A DNA stretch of 64,000 nt from contig CAMXSN010000001.1 of the NCBI GenBank assembly GCA_947246685.1, positions 1-64,000 on the forward strand, read 5' to 3'. The position numbers were made by a program, and so were the translations under genes. This document shows, piece after piece, positions 15,662 to 26,314 of this stretch (positions are counted from its first letter, which is position 1; each line of letters opens with the position of its first letter). Source of the DNA: an uncultured Clostridia bacterium (lineage in GTDB: Bacteria; Bacillota; Clostridia; Christensenellales; UBA3700). Below the pieces are notes generated by a model, which was given only the letters and a program-made list of their open reading frames with translations, ran no database searches and had not been told where the DNA came from.

Positions 15662-17890
15662 ATGAAGTTCGAGCAGTGGAAAGGTTTCAAAGAAGGCGAA
15701 TATCAAGACAAGATTGACGTGAGAGGTTTTATCAATCTCAACTATACGCCTTACGAAGGAGACAAGTCGTTCCTCGCGGAGGCTACTCCCAGAACCAAGA
15801 TGGTCATGGAGAAAGTCAACAAACTTTTGAAGAAAGAAATGGACAACGGCGGCGTATTGGACGTTGATACGGAGAAGGTATCGGGTCTGTTGGCTTACGA
15901 TGCCGGATATATCGATAAAAATCTCGATATTATAGTTGGTTTTCAGACGGACGAGCCGTTGAAAAGAGGAGTTAATCCTTTCGGCGGTATGCGTATGGCT
16001 AGACAGGCTTGCGAGGCTTACGGATACAAACTTTCGGACAAGATAGAGGAGAATTTCAAATATTCTACCACGCATAACGACGGAGTATTCAGCGTATACA
16101 CGGACGAAATGAGAGCCGCAAGAAAGGTCGGCATAATAACGGGACTTCCCGATGCATACGGAAGAGGCCGTATTATAGGCGATTACAGAAGGGTTGCGCT
16201 TTACGGCGTCGATTATCTTATCCAACAGAAAAAGAATGATAAAGCCGCTTACGGCAACAACGATATGACGGAAGAAAATATCCGTACGCTCGAAGAATTA
16301 CATCAGCAGATACAGGCGCTTAACGATTTGAAAGGTATGGCGCAAAAGTACGGTTTTGATATTTCTCAACCTGCCGCAAACGCAAAAGAGGCTATACAGT
16401 GGTTGTATTTCGGTTATCTTGCGGCGATAAAGGAGCAAAACGGCGCAGCGATGAGTTTGGGCAGGACGTCTACGTTCCTCGATATCTATATTCAAAGAGA
16501 TTTGGATAACGGCGTATTGACCGAAGAGCAGGCGCAAGAGCTTATGGATGACTTTGTCATCAAACTCAGACTGTCAAGACAGCTGCGTACTCCCGAATAC
16601 AACGATCTCTTCGGAGGAGATCCTACATGGACGACCGAGAGCGTAGGCGGTATGAGTTTGGACGGCAGAACGCTGGTCACAAAGAATTCTTTCCGTGTGC
16701 TCAACACGCTTTATACTTTGGGCAGCGCGCCGGAACCCAATCTGACAATACTTTGGTCGGACGAATTGCCCGACAACTTCAAAAAATTCTGCGCTCAGGT
16801 ATCAATCGACACGGATTCGATTCAGTATGAGAACGACGATCTCATGAGACCCATGTACGGAGACGACTATGCTATTGCTTGCTGCGTTTCGGCTATGCAG
16901 GTGGGCAAGCAAATGCAGTTCTTCGGAGCGAGGTGCAACCTTGCTAAACTTCTTCTTCTCACGCTCAACGGCGGTAAAGACGAGAATATGGGTATTCAGG
17001 TTGCGCCGGAAGGAAAGCAGTTTAAGGGCAAACTCGATTATGACGAAGTGATGAAAGCGTTTGACAAGTACAACGCTTGGTTGAGCAGACTCTATATCAA
17101 TACTCTCAACGTTATTCACAGAATGCACGATAAATATGCTTACGAAAAGATTCAGATGGCTTTGCACGATACAGAAGTCACTAGATTTATGGCGTGCGGC
17201 GTGGCAGGTCTTTCCGTAATAGTCGATTCTCTTTCGGCTATCAAATATGCCGAAGTTACTCCCATATACGGAGAGAGCGGACTTATAGAGGATTTTGAGA
17301 TCAAGGGCGATTTCCCCAAATACGGCAACGACGACGACAGAGTCGACGCTATCGCGGTGGATATACTGACCAAATTCAGCAACGAGCTGAAAAAGAACCC
17401 GACTTACAGAGGCTCTCAGCATACGCTTTCCGCATTGACGATCACTTCCAACGTCGTTTACGGCAAGAAGACGGGTACTACGCCAGACGGAAGAAAGAAG
17501 GGCGAACCGTTTGCGCCGGGCGCAAACCCGATGCACAACAGAGAAGTCTGCGGAGCTTTGGCATCGCTCAATTCCGTATCCAAACTGCCTTACAGCTGTT
17601 GCCAGGACGGTATTTCCAACACGTTCTCAATTCTTCCCAACGCTTTGGGAGAAAACTCCGACAAGAGAATATCCAATCTTTCGGATATGCTCAACGGATA
17701 TTTTGTCAACGGAGGACATCATCTCAACGTCAACGTGCTTGACAGAGAAAAGCTCGTAACCGCAATGGAGCATCCCGATATGTATCCCAATATTACCATA
17801 AGGGTATCCGGATATGCGGTCAACTTCCACAAACTTTCCAAACCTCAGCAGTTGGAGGTATTGAAAAGGACTTATCATGGAGATATGTAA
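15662..17890 (+). CDS. pflB: Formate C-acetyltransferase (pyruvate formate-lyase)
   Basis: [20 protein letters not shown], Cys-Cys site [23 protein letters not shown]-like (CCVSAMQ), C-terminal glycyl radical motif [10 protein letters not shown]. Confidence 0.95.
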   Translation: MKFEQWKGFKEGEYQDKIDVRGFINLNYTPYEGDKSFLAEATPRTKMVMEKVNKLLKKEMDNGGVLDVDTEKVSGLLAYDAGYIDKNLDIIVGFQTDEPLKRGVNPFGGMRMARQACEAYGYKLSDKIEENFKYSTTHNDGVFSVYTDEMRAARKVGIITGLPDAYGRGRIIGDYRRVALYGVDYLIQQKKNDKAAYGNNDMTEENIRTLEELHQQIQALNDLKGMAQKYGFDISQPAANAKEAIQWLYFGYLAAIKEQNGAAMSLGRTSTFLDIYIQRDLDNGVLTEEQAQELMDDFVIKLRLSRQLRTPEYNDLFGGDPTWTTESVGGMSLDGRTLVTKNSFRVLNTLYTLGSAPEPNLTILWSDELPDNFKKFCAQVSIDTDSIQYENDDLMRPMYGDDYAIACCVSAMQVGKQMQFFGARCNLAKLLLLTLNGGKDENMGIQVAPEGKQFKGKLDYDEVMKAFDKYNAWLSRLYINTLNVIHRMHDKYAYEKIQMALHDTEVTRFMACGVAGLSVIVDSLSAIKYAEVTPIYGESGLIEDFEIKGDFPKYGNDDDRVDAIAVDILTKFSNELKKNPTYRGSQHTLSALTITSNVVYGKKTGTTPDGRKKGEPFAPGANPMHNREVCGALASLNSVSKLPYSCCQDGISNTFSILPNALGENSDKRISNLSDMLNGYFVNGGHHLNVNVLDREKLVTAMEHPDMYPNITIRVSGYAVNFHKLSKPQQLEVLKRTYHGDM

Positions 17891-18557
17891 GGCAAGGATA
17901 GACTCTGTCTACAACGGTTCGGCTGTCGACGGCAAAGGACTGCGTTGCGTTGTTTTCTTTACAGGATGCAATATGCGTTGCGGTTTTTGTCACAACCCCG
18001 AGACTTGGACGGAAAAGGGAAACGAGGTTACTTTGGACGACCTCGTCTCCAAAATCCGCCGATATAAAAGCTATATCAAAAACGGCGGCGTAACCCTATC
18101 GGGAGGCGAGCCGTTTTTGCAAGCCGATTTTTGCAAGCAACTAATTAAAGCGCTGCACGCAGAGGGGATTGATAGCGTGATAATCGAGACCAACGGTCTC
18201 ATATGCGACAAAGATTTGATTAAACAGTGCGACGGCGTGCGTCTGGACGTCAAGAATCAGGATCGAGCAGTCGACGGAAGAGTTTTGGATTTTCTTAGAT
18301 ATTGTTGCGAGAGCGGCAAAGACGTCACGTTGACCAACGTATTGGTGCCTTCTCTCAACGATACGCCGCAGAAATTGGATATAATAAAGAATCTCAAGAA
18401 TACTTATCCGTGCATTAAAGAACTTAAATTTTTGGCGTTTAGAAAACTCTGTGAAAGCAAATATGCGCGTCTAAATTTGCCGTTTCCATACGAGAGATAT
18501 CCGGAAGGGTGCAAATCCGATTTGGATAGGGCGTACGCTTACGTCGGAATCAGATAG
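17877..18557 (+). CDS. pflA: Pyruvate formate-lyase activating enzyme (radical SAM)
   Basis: [18 protein letters not shown] CxxxCxxC; overlaps pflB end. Confidence 0.93.
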   Translation: MEICKARIDSVYNGSAVDGKGLRCVVFFTGCNMRCGFCHNPETWTEKGNEVTLDDLVSKIRRYKSYIKNGGVTLSGGEPFLQADFCKQLIKALHAEGIDSVIIETNGLICDKDLIKQCDGVRLDVKNQDRAVDGRVLDFLRYCCESGKDVTLTNVLVPSLNDTPQKLDIIKNLKNTYPCIKELKFLAFRKLCESKYARLNLPFPYERYPEGCKSDLDRAYAYVGIR

Positions 18558-18665
18558 ATAATCGATAAATAACAAGCGAAAGAATAGCTTTTTTGAGAAA
18601 AATTCATATAATATTTTGTATATATCATTGTAATAAAGTTTATTAATCGCTTAAAACTCGTCAAA

Positions 18666-18683
18666 TTGTTAAAAAGTTAACAA
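18666..18683. promoter_or_regulatory. Rex operator TTGTTAAAAAGTTAACAA
   Basis: Match to the Rex consensus upstream of adhE. Confidence 0.8.
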
Positions 18684-18709
18684 TTTTTGGAAAAACTGAG
18701 TTTATTTTG

Positions 18710-18738
18710 TTGACATCTTATTATAAATTGTATAAAAT
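18710..18738 (+). promoter_or_regulatory. adhE promoter TTGACA-N17-TAAAAT
   Basis: Flanked by two Rex sites. Confidence 0.65.
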
Positions 18739-18751
18739 ATATGTACAATAA

Positions 18752-18769
18752 TTGTTAAATTTTTAACAA
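18752..18769. promoter_or_regulatory. Rex operator TTGTTAAATTTTTAACAA
   Basis: Perfect palindromic match to the Rex consensus. Confidence 0.85.
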
Positions 18770-18872
18770 TACAATAAGCGTCCTAGGCAATCGCGTTATA
18801 TAGCGGAGAATAAACTTGCCAAAGGTCGGCACAATAATAATGAAAAAAATTTTTTTAAGGATGGAATAATAA

Positions 18873-21479
18873 ATGGCAAACACTCTGATCGTAAACGATG
18901 AGCAAACGCTTCTTGCTAAGCTTGACGAAGTGAGAAAAGCGCAGGCGATTTTCGCCACTTACACGCAGGAACAGGTAGATAAGATTTTCTTTGCCGCTTC
19001 AATGGCTGCCAACAAGGCGAGAATTCCTCTTGCCAAAATGGCTGTCGAAGAGACGGGTATGGGTATCGTCGAGGATAAAGTAATCAAGAATCACTATGCG
19101 TCTGAGTATATTTACAATACTTACAAAGACGTCAAGACTTGCGGCGTTATTGAGAGAGACGAGGCTTTCGGTATCACGAAAATTGCAGAGCCGATCGGCG
19201 TAATAGCGGCGGTTATACCGACCACTAATCCGACGTCGACGGCAATATTTAAGTCTTTGTTAGCGTTGAAGACGCGCAACGGACTTATCTTTTCTCCGCA
19301 CCCGAGAGCAAAGAAGAGCACGATAGAGGCCGCTAAGGTCGTTCTCGAAGCGGCGATTAAGGCGGGCGCTCCCGAGGGTATCATAGGCTGGATCGACGAG
19401 CCTTCCGTTCCGCTTTCGGGAATGATCATGAAAGAGGCGGATATAATTCTCGCGACAGGCGGTCCCGGCATGGTTAAAGCGGCGTATTCTTCCGGCAAAC
19501 CTGCAGTGGGCGTTGGCGCCGGCAATACTCCCGCAATCGTGGACGAGAGCGCTGATATCAAGATGGCGGCGTCTTCTATATTGCATTCTAAGACGTTTGA
19601 CAACGGCATGATCTGCGCATCCGAACAGTCTGCGATAGTGCTAGATAAAGTCTATGACGAATTCAAGACTGAGATGGCTTACAGAGGCGCTTACTTCCTC
19701 GATGCAAAGCAGACCGAGAAAGTAAGAAAGACTATTCTCGTCAACGGCGCTTTGAACGCAAAAATCGTCGGTCAGCCTGCTTACGCTATTGCAAAGATGG
19801 CGGGATTTGAAGTGCCTGAGTCGGCAAAAGTTCTTATCGGTGAAGTAAAGAGCGTTGAGCTCAGCGAAGAATTTGCGCATGAGAAACTTTCTCCCGTGCT
19901 TGCTATGTATAGAGCAAAAGATTTTGACGACGCGCTCAATAAAGCCAGCAAACTTATTGACGACGGAGGACTTGGACATACGTCTTCGCTCTACGTCAAT
20001 ACAGAGACAGGCAAAGACAAGATTGAAAAGTTTTCGCAGAGAATGCGCACTTGCCGTATTCTTATCAACACTCCGTCTTCGCAGGGCGGCATAGGAGATT
20101 TGTATAATTTCAAACTTGCTCCGTCTTTGACGCTCGGCTGCGGAAGCTGGGGCGGCAACAGCGTGAGTGAAAACGTCGGAGTAAAACATCTTATCAATAT
20201 CAAGACAGTAGCGGAGAGGAGAGAGAATATGTTGTGGTTCAGAGCGCCCGAAAAGGTTTATTTCAAAAAAGGTTGTCTCGGTGTGGCATTGAGAGAACTC
20301 AAAGACGTCATGGGTAAGAAAAAAGCTTTTATCGTAACCGACGGATTTTTGTATCAGAGCGGCTTTACTAAAGCCATTACCGACAGGCTGGACGAGATGA
20401 ATATCAGACACACAACGTTTTTCAACGTGGCTCCCGATCCCACGCTCGGTTGCGCGATCGAAGGCGCTAAGGCAATGAAGGAATTCCAACCTGACGTAAT
20501 TATCGCGGTTGGCGGCGGCTCTGCAATGGACGCAGGCAAGATAATGTGGGTACTTTACGAACATCCCGAAATCGATTTCCAGGATCTTGCAATGAGATTT
20601 ATGGATATTCGCAAGAGAGTATATACTTTCCCGCATATGGGAGACAAGGCGACGTTTATAGCGGTTGCTACGACAGCGGGTACAGGCTCGGAAGTTACTC
20701 CGTTTGCCGTTATTACCGACGAAAATACAGGCACTAAATATCCGCTTGCCGATTATGAATTGATGCCCGATATCGCAATCGTGGACGCAGACCTTATGAT
20801 GAATATACCCAAGGGACTTACTTCTGCGTCGGGTATTGACGCTTTGACGCATGCGTTGGAGGCTATCGCTTCAATTATGGCGACAGATTTCACCAACGGT
20901 ATCGCAAAGGAAGCTATTCAGTTGATCTTCAAATATCTGCCCAGAGCCTACGACCTCGGCGCTCACGACGCCGAAGCTAGAGAAGAGATGGCGCACGCTT
21001 CATGTATGGCGGGTATGGCGTTTGCCAATGCGTTCCTCGGCGTTTGCCACTCTATGGCGCATAAGCTCGGATCTTATCATCACTTGCCGCACGGCGTTGC
21101 AAATGCGCTCATGATAGACGAAGTTATCAGATTCAACTGCGTAGAGAATCCCGTTAAGATGGGCACATTCCCGCAGTACAAATATCCTCAGGCTATGAAG
21201 AGATACGCGGACATCGCTACTATGCTGGGATTGAAGGGCAAGACCGACGAAGACAAGATCGAGGCGCTTATTGCCGAAATCGACAAACTTAAAAAAGCTG
21301 TGGGAATCAAGGATTCTATCAAAGCATACGGCATAGAGGAAGACAAGTTTATGGAATCGCTCGATAGGATGGTCGAAGACGCGTTCGACGATCAGTGTAC
21401 GGGAGCAAATCCGAGATATCCGCTTATGAAAGAAATCAAGCAAATGTATCTCAACGCTTATTACGGCGCAAAAAAATAA
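18873..21479 (+). CDS. adhE: Bifunctional acetaldehyde-CoA/alcohol dehydrogenase
   Basis: 868 aa; N-terminal aldehyde DH (GGPGMVKAAYSSGKPAVGVGAGNTP) and C-terminal Fe-ADH (GGGSAMDAGKIMW, GVCHSMAHKLGSYHHLPHGVANA). Confidence 0.97.
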   Translation: MANTLIVNDEQTLLAKLDEVRKAQAIFATYTQEQVDKIFFAASMAANKARIPLAKMAVEETGMGIVEDKVIKNHYASEYIYNTYKDVKTCGVIERDEAFGITKIAEPIGVIAAVIPTTNPTSTAIFKSLLALKTRNGLIFSPHPRAKKSTIEAAKVVLEAAIKAGAPEGIIGWIDEPSVPLSGMIMKEADIILATGGPGMVKAAYSSGKPAVGVGAGNTPAIVDESADIKMAASSILHSKTFDNGMICASEQSAIVLDKVYDEFKTEMAYRGAYFLDAKQTEKVRKTILVNGALNAKIVGQPAYAIAKMAGFEVPESAKVLIGEVKSVELSEEFAHEKLSPVLAMYRAKDFDDALNKASKLIDDGGLGHTSSLYVNTETGKDKIEKFSQRMRTCRILINTPSSQGGIGDLYNFKLAPSLTLGCGSWGGNSVSENVGVKHLINIKTVAERRENMLWFRAPEKVYFKKGCLGVALRELKDVMGKKKAFIVTDGFLYQSGFTKAITDRLDEMNIRHTTFFNVAPDPTLGCAIEGAKAMKEFQPDVIIAVGGGSAMDAGKIMWVLYEHPEIDFQDLAMRFMDIRKRVYTFPHMGDKATFIAVATTAGTGSEVTPFAVITDENTGTKYPLADYELMPDIAIVDADLMMNIPKGLTSASGIDALTHALEAIASIMATDFTNGIAKEAIQLIFKYLPRAYDLGAHDAEAREEMAHASCMAGMAFANAFLGVCHSMAHKLGSYHHLPHGVANALMIDEVIRFNCVENPVKMGTFPQYKYPQAMKRYADIATMLGLKGKTDEDKIEALIAEIDKLKKAVGIKDSIKAYGIEEDKFMESLDRMVEDAFDDQCTGANPRYPLMKEIKQMYLNAYYGAKK

Positions 21480-21498
21480 ATTTGATTTTAATTGATGA

Positions 21499-21529
21499 GA
21501 GGAGGCCTTCAAATAAGGCCTCCTCTTTG
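21499..21529 (+). terminator. Terminator gaggaggccttcaaataaggcctcctcttt
   Basis: 11-bp stem. Confidence 0.75.
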
Positions 21530-21541
21530 TCTAAAACGCAA

Positions 21542-21574
21542 AAAACCGACCTTATTATTCGCAAGGTCGGTTTT
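21542..21574. terminator. Bidirectional terminator aaaaccgacctt...aaggtcggtttt
   Basis: 12-bp stem flanked by A and T runs between convergent genes. Confidence 0.75.
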
Positions 21575-21594
21575 GGTATTTTTAGTCGATATTA

Positions 21595-22764
21595 TTAAAT
21601 TCTTGCGGCGCCCGTATTTTTCGCGGCTTGAGCTACGGATTTTGCGACGGTTTTTCCTATTCTCGGATCGAATGCCATTGGGAGTATATAGTCGGGGTTG
21701 AGCTCTTCGTCCGACACGAGACTCGCTATTGCCTGAGCCGCGGCCATCTTCATGTCTTCGTTGATTTCTTTTGCTCTGACGTCTAGCGCTCCGCGGAAAA
21801 TTCCGGGGAAAGCCAGAACGTTATTGATCTGATTGGGGAAGTCGCTTCTTCCGGTGCCGACGACAGCCGCGCCGGCTTGTTTTGCCAGGTCGGGCATAAT
21901 TTCCGGTACTGGATTTGCCATTGCCATTACGATGGCGTCTTTTGCCATTGAGCGTATCATATCTTGAGTTACTATACCGGGCGCAGATACGCCGATAAGT
22001 ATGTCGGCTCCTTTCAGCGCGTCGGACAAATTGCCTTGACGACGACTTTTATTTGTGATGAGCGCCAATTCTTCGTTGCCTTTCGGCTCGTTGACGTCTT
22101 TGCATATAATGCCTTTTCTGTTGCATACGAGTATATCTTTTACGCCGAGTTTGTTGAGCAACTTTGCGATAGCCGTGCCTGCCGCGCCCGCTCCGCTGAA
22201 AGTAACCGTCACGTCCTTCCATTCTTTGCCAACGATTTTCAGCGCGTTGATAAGAGCGGCTGCAGTTACTACTGCCGTACCGTGCTGGTCGTCGTGAAAA
22301 ATCGGGATATCAGTGCATTCTTTGAGTTTTTTCTCTATTTCAAAACATCTCGGGGCGGAGATATCTTCAAGGTTTACGCCTCCGAAACTTCCCGAGAGAA
22401 GCGATACCGTCTTGACGATATCGTCTACGTCTTTGGATTTGACGCAGAGGGGAATTGCATCTACGTCTCCGAATTCCTTAAATAGCACGCATTTGCCTTC
22501 CATTACGGGCATTCCGGCTTCGGGACCAATATCTCCCAGTCCCAATACGGCAGTTCCGTCGGTGACTACCGCAACGGTATTCCAACGTCTGGTCAAGTCG
22601 TAAGATTTGTCGACGTCTTTTTGTATTTCCAGACAAGCCTGAGCTACTCCGGGGGTGTATGCAAGGGATAAATCTTCTTTGTTCTCAACTTTTGCTCTCG
22701 ACACAACTTCGAGTTTTCCTTTCCATTCGTAGTGTTTTTTGAGCGATTCTTTCATGTAATCCAT
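21595..22764 (-). CDS. NAD(P)-dependent malic enzyme
   Basis: VVTDGTAVLGLGDIGPEAGMPVMEGKCVLFKEF; FHDDQHGTAVVTAAALINAL; likely start MDYMKESLKKHYEWKG at 22764. Confidence 0.94.
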   Translation of the reverse strand: MDYMKESLKKHYEWKGKLEVVSRAKVENKEDLSLAYTPGVAQACLEIQKDVDKSYDLTRRWNTVAVVTDGTAVLGLGDIGPEAGMPVMEGKCVLFKEFGDVDAIPLCVKSKDVDDIVKTVSLLSGSFGGVNLEDISAPRCFEIEKKLKECTDIPIFHDDQHGTAVVTAAALINALKIVGKEWKDVTVTFSGAGAAGTAIAKLLNKLGVKDILVCNRKGIICKDVNEPKGNEELALITNKSRRQGNLSDALKGADILIGVSAPGIVTQDMIRSMAKDAIVMAMANPVPEIMPDLAKQAGAAVVGTGRSDFPNQINNVLAFPGIFRGALDVRAKEINEDMKMAAAQAIASLVSDEELNPDYILPMAFDPRIGKTVAKSVAQAAKNTGAARI

Positions 22765-22925
22765 ATAGATTTTCTCCTGAATTTTATTCAATGTAATTTT
22801 ATCATAGATTTGCGAATTTTCAAACACAATAAACATAATTTGTCAAAAAACGCAATATCGAGGAGTTTATCATAAATTGCAAAGAATTATTTAATATATT
22901 ATATTAATAATTTATATTGACTGTA

Positions 22926-22954
22926 TTGACATTTTTGAATTAAGAATGTAGAAT
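22926..22954 (+). promoter_or_regulatory. Promoter TTGACA-N17-TAGAAT
   Basis: Near-consensus, upstream of the SBP gene. Confidence 0.65.
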
Positions 22955-22996
22955 AGATAATGTGAAAGATTATTCTTTTGCAAGATAAGGAGCATT

Positions 22997-24109
22997 ATGA
23001 AGAAAAGAATAGCCGTTGTAATTTTAATTGTAATGATTTTGTCAATTTCGCTTTTTGCTTTTGCAGGATGCAGCAAGGTCGATTACGTGATCGGAATGAT
23101 GGAGAATACAGAGCATTTTTCGTCTGATATGGTTATGAAAGGTTTTAGAGAAACTCTCGACAAACTTATGAGCGAATCGGGCAAGACCTATAAGATTAAA
23201 TATAGAAAGTCGGGCGGAGAAGTTATAAAATCCGGCGACGAAATATCATATGAGAAAATTGACGCCAGCGAAAAAGAAAACGTTGGTTTCATGAAAAACA
23301 AGGGCGTTAATTTAATTTTTGCTATGTCGGCGACTTCGGCTGCCGCGGCTGTAGAACATGCGAAAAACGTTCCTACGGTATTTGCGCAGGCTGCTATTGC
23401 GGATAGAGAACTTCAAGAGAGCGAATTGAGCTATCAAGTGCAAAAGCAAGTGGAACTGATGAGATTAATCGCTCCCGACGCGAGTAAGCTCGGCATACTG
23501 TATTGCGATAGCGGCAAAGGTAAGGTAGACTATCGCGAACCAAACAATAAGGAAAATACCGGCAAAGAGGTCAAGACCAAGGCTGAGATCAATGCTGAAT
23601 TGCAAGTTAAGATCGCAAAAGAATACATTGAGTCACTCGGATTGGAGGCGGTCATCGTAGGCTATACAAAAGAAGAAGATAAGACGCATGACACTCACGT
23701 CAGAAGCGCGCTTAATAATTTGAAGAAAGCGGGCGTAGGTTGCGTTTTTATTCCCGTAGACAATACTTTGGCAAGCGTTGCTATAGCTCCGAAACTTCAC
23801 GAAAGAGGCAATACGAATATTTATACTTCAAATAACGGTATTGAAGAGAGAGAAGTTGCCAATATGCCGATAGTCTGCGGCGACGTTCAAATGAATGAAT
23901 TCTGCGGCGTTGCAACTTATGCTGTCGACTATTATCAAATGGGAGCGGCGGCGGCAAAAGAAGTGTACGATATTCTTGTCGGCGGCAAAGACAGTAAATA
24001 CAGCGAATTCAAGACGGATTTTACAAAAGGCAAATACGTTATCAACGAGAAGATTGCCAAAGATATAAAATTCGAGATACCTCAGACTATCAAAGATTTG
24101 GTTGCTTAG
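22997..24109 (+). CDS. ABC transporter substrate-binding lipoprotein (TrpX/PF04392-like), divergent paralog
   Basis: Lipobox SLFAFAGC; NLIFAMSATSAAAAVEHAKNVPTVFA; GVATYAVDYYQMGAAAAKEVYDIL. Confidence 0.85.
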   Translation: MKKRIAVVILIVMILSISLFAFAGCSKVDYVIGMMENTEHFSSDMVMKGFRETLDKLMSESGKTYKIKYRKSGGEVIKSGDEISYEKIDASEKENVGFMKNKGVNLIFAMSATSAAAAVEHAKNVPTVFAQAAIADRELQESELSYQVQKQVELMRLIAPDASKLGILYCDSGKGKVDYREPNNKENTGKEVKTKAEINAELQVKIAKEYIESLGLEAVIVGYTKEEDKTHDTHVRSALNNLKKAGVGCVFIPVDNTLASVAIAPKLHERGNTNIYTSNNGIEEREVANMPIVCGDVQMNEFCGVATYAVDYYQMGAAAAKEVYDILVGGKDSKYSEFKTDFTKGKYVINEKIAKDIKFEIPQTIKDLVA

Positions 24110-24190
24110 TTAACGGGATCGGCGGTTTTCCGCGCGTTGCCGTATAAAAGTTATACAGGGGGCAATCCCCGTTTATAAAAGGAGAATGTT

Positions 24191-25147
24191 ATGAAAAAAA
24201 TTATTGTTGCGGTTATGCTCGTAGCGATTATGACATGTTCGTTGTTTGCTTTTGCAGGTTGCGAAACCGCCGATTACGTTGTCGGCGTCGTGCAATTCGA
24301 GCCGCATATTGCATTGGATCGTTCTTACGAGGGATTCAAGACCAGATTGACGGAACTTATTACCGCAGACGGCAAGACCGTTAAATTTGATTATAACAAC
24401 GCCAACGGCGACGTGGCGAATGCGACCACCGTGTCGGAAACCATGGTTAACAAGAACGTCGATATGATATTTGCGATTGCCACTCCGACTGCGCAGGCTG
24501 CCGCGGCTTCCACTTCAAGAATACCGATTGTATTCACTGCCGTTACTTCTCCGGAAAATGCGGGTTTGGTAAAGAGCAATATCACCGGAACTACCGACCT
24601 CAATGATATCGAAAGTCAAGTGCGCTTGATGAAGATGTTGGTACCCGGAGCAAAAAAATTCGGAATCCTTTATACAACCAGCGAACCTAATTCATTGATA
24701 CAGAGAGATATGGCGAAGAAATTGATGGTCGCCGACGGGATAGAAGTTGTCGAGGGCGGAATCACAGAAACCGATAATATTGAACAGGTATTGCAGAGAT
24801 TTGACAACGAAGACGTAGAGTGCGTTTTTATCCCTACGGATAACAAAATTGCTACGGCTGCCGCTACCGTTCATACGTTTAATAAAGGAAAAACAAATTT
24901 GCCGATAGTTTGTGGCGAAACGGGTATGAACGACGCTTGCGGCGTAGCTACGTACGGAGTAGATTATTATGCAATCGGCGTACGCGCGGCAGAGATTGCC
25001 TACGATATTTTGACTGGGAAAAAGAACGTTAAGGATATCCGTTACGAAAATCCGGCGGCAAATCAGGTGGAAATTTCCATCAACGAAAACGTTGCTAAGC
25101 AAATAGGTTTCACCATCCCGCAAAGCGTGTTGGATTTGAAGAAATAG
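24191..25147 (+). CDS. ABC transporter substrate-binding lipoprotein (TrpX/PF04392-like)
   Basis: Lipobox SLFAFAGC; DMIFAIATPTAQAAAASTSRIPIVFTAVTSPENAGLV; GVATYGVDYYAIGVRAAEIAYDIL. Confidence 0.9.
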   Translation: MKKIIVAVMLVAIMTCSLFAFAGCETADYVVGVVQFEPHIALDRSYEGFKTRLTELITADGKTVKFDYNNANGDVANATTVSETMVNKNVDMIFAIATPTAQAAAASTSRIPIVFTAVTSPENAGLVKSNITGTTDLNDIESQVRLMKMLVPGAKKFGILYTTSEPNSLIQRDMAKKLMVADGIEVVEGGITETDNIEQVLQRFDNEDVECVFIPTDNKIATAAATVHTFNKGKTNLPIVCGETGMNDACGVATYGVDYYAIGVRAAEIAYDILTGKKNVKDIRYENPAANQVEISINENVAKQIGFTIPQSVLDLKK

Positions 25148-25218
25148 TTTTATTAAGCAATATACACAATTCACTTGCGGACAGCGTTACTGTCCGCAAG
25201 TTTTAAGGATAAAGCATT

Positions 25219-26313
25219 ATGGTTATTTTTCAAACGTTTTTGACCGGAACAAACCAAGGTTTGCTGTGGGCAATTATGGCGATAGGCGTATACATATCTT
25301 ATCGAATTCTGGATTTTGCAGATCTTACGGTCGAGGGAAGTTTTGCTACGGGCGGCGCAACGGCAGGAATTATCATGACCCTATGCAAAGACTTTGTGGC
25401 AAAAGGTCCTGCGCAAGGCATATTTATTTCGGTAATAGGTTTGTTGGTTGCGATGATTGCAGGCGGACTTGCTGGATTAGTGACGGGACTTCTTAATACA
25501 AAACTTAAAATCGCTCCCATACTTTCGGGAATACTCACCATGACGGGATTGTATTCGATAAATATGATAATAATGGGTTTGGCGATAAAAAAACCAATGA
25601 GTAATTTGGGATTGGGTATGGTAGGCACTCTTTTCAGCAAAGCCGAAGAATTTATGCCTATCAGCCGCAATTGGATAATATTTATCATCGCAGTTATAGT
25701 AGTGGCGGTGGTTGTAGGGCTTTTATATTGGTTTTTCGGCACGGAAGTCGGCAGCGCAATGAGAGCTACCGGAAATAACGAGCGAATGGCGAAAGCGCAA
25801 GGAGTAAGCACGCAGAATTCTAAAATTTTGGGTCTTGTGCTGTCCAACGCGTTCGTAGGACTTTCCGGCGCATTGGTCACTTTCCAACAGAGCAATGCAT
25901 CGGTTACTATGGGCGTAGGTTCGATCGTTGCGGGACTTGCTGCGATTATTATAGGCGAGAGCATAATATCCGGTAAATTTCCTTTCTGGGCAAGATTGCT
26001 CAGCATTGTGCTCGGAAGCATAATTTACCGTATTATTATTTCGTTTATATATCTTGCGGGAGTGAATTCCGAATATATAAAATTATTGACGGCGATACTC
26101 GTGGTTTTGGCGCTTTCTATTCCTCTGATAAAAGAGAAAATCAGTAAGATGCCGCGCAAACCGAAAAAGAATGCAAAGGGTAAAGATGAGCCAGACGACA
26201 CGGCACGACAAGACGCGATAGTTGACGAATACGTTGGCGAGGACGAAGCTCGGAAGGACACTGACGTGTTGCAGACCGAGGACGGCGCAGACAGCGCCGC
26301 GACGGAGGTGTAA
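25219..26313 (+). CDS. ABC transporter permease (TrpY/BPD_transp_2-like)
   Basis: GLLWAIMAIGVYISYRILDFADLTVEGSFATGGA; EVGSAMRATGNNERMAKAQGVST. Confidence 0.9.
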   Translation: MVIFQTFLTGTNQGLLWAIMAIGVYISYRILDFADLTVEGSFATGGATAGIIMTLCKDFVAKGPAQGIFISVIGLLVAMIAGGLAGLVTGLLNTKLKIAPILSGILTMTGLYSINMIIMGLAIKKPMSNLGLGMVGTLFSKAEEFMPISRNWIIFIIAVIVVAVVVGLLYWFFGTEVGSAMRATGNNERMAKAQGVSTQNSKILGLVLSNAFVGLSGALVTFQQSNASVTMGVGSIVAGLAAIIIGESIISGKFPFWARLLSIVLGSIIYRIIISFIYLAGVNSEYIKLLTAILVVLALSIPLIKEKISKMPRKPKKNAKGKDEPDDTARQDAIVDEYVGEDEARKDTDVLQTEDGADSAATEV

Positions 26314-26314
26314 T

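Noticed and set aside
19641-20852. 403-aa antisense ORF inside adhE (and similar long antisense ORFs in pflB, guaB, glyQS and the RyR genes)
   Set aside because: Fully overlaps high-confidence genes on the opposite strand, low-complexity His/Arg/Ser-rich translation, no SD or recognisable motif.
24109-24190. Pseudogene or duplication junction between the two SBP genes
   Set aside because: Both reading frames are intact with own SDs; the intergenic region contains only a short hairpin.
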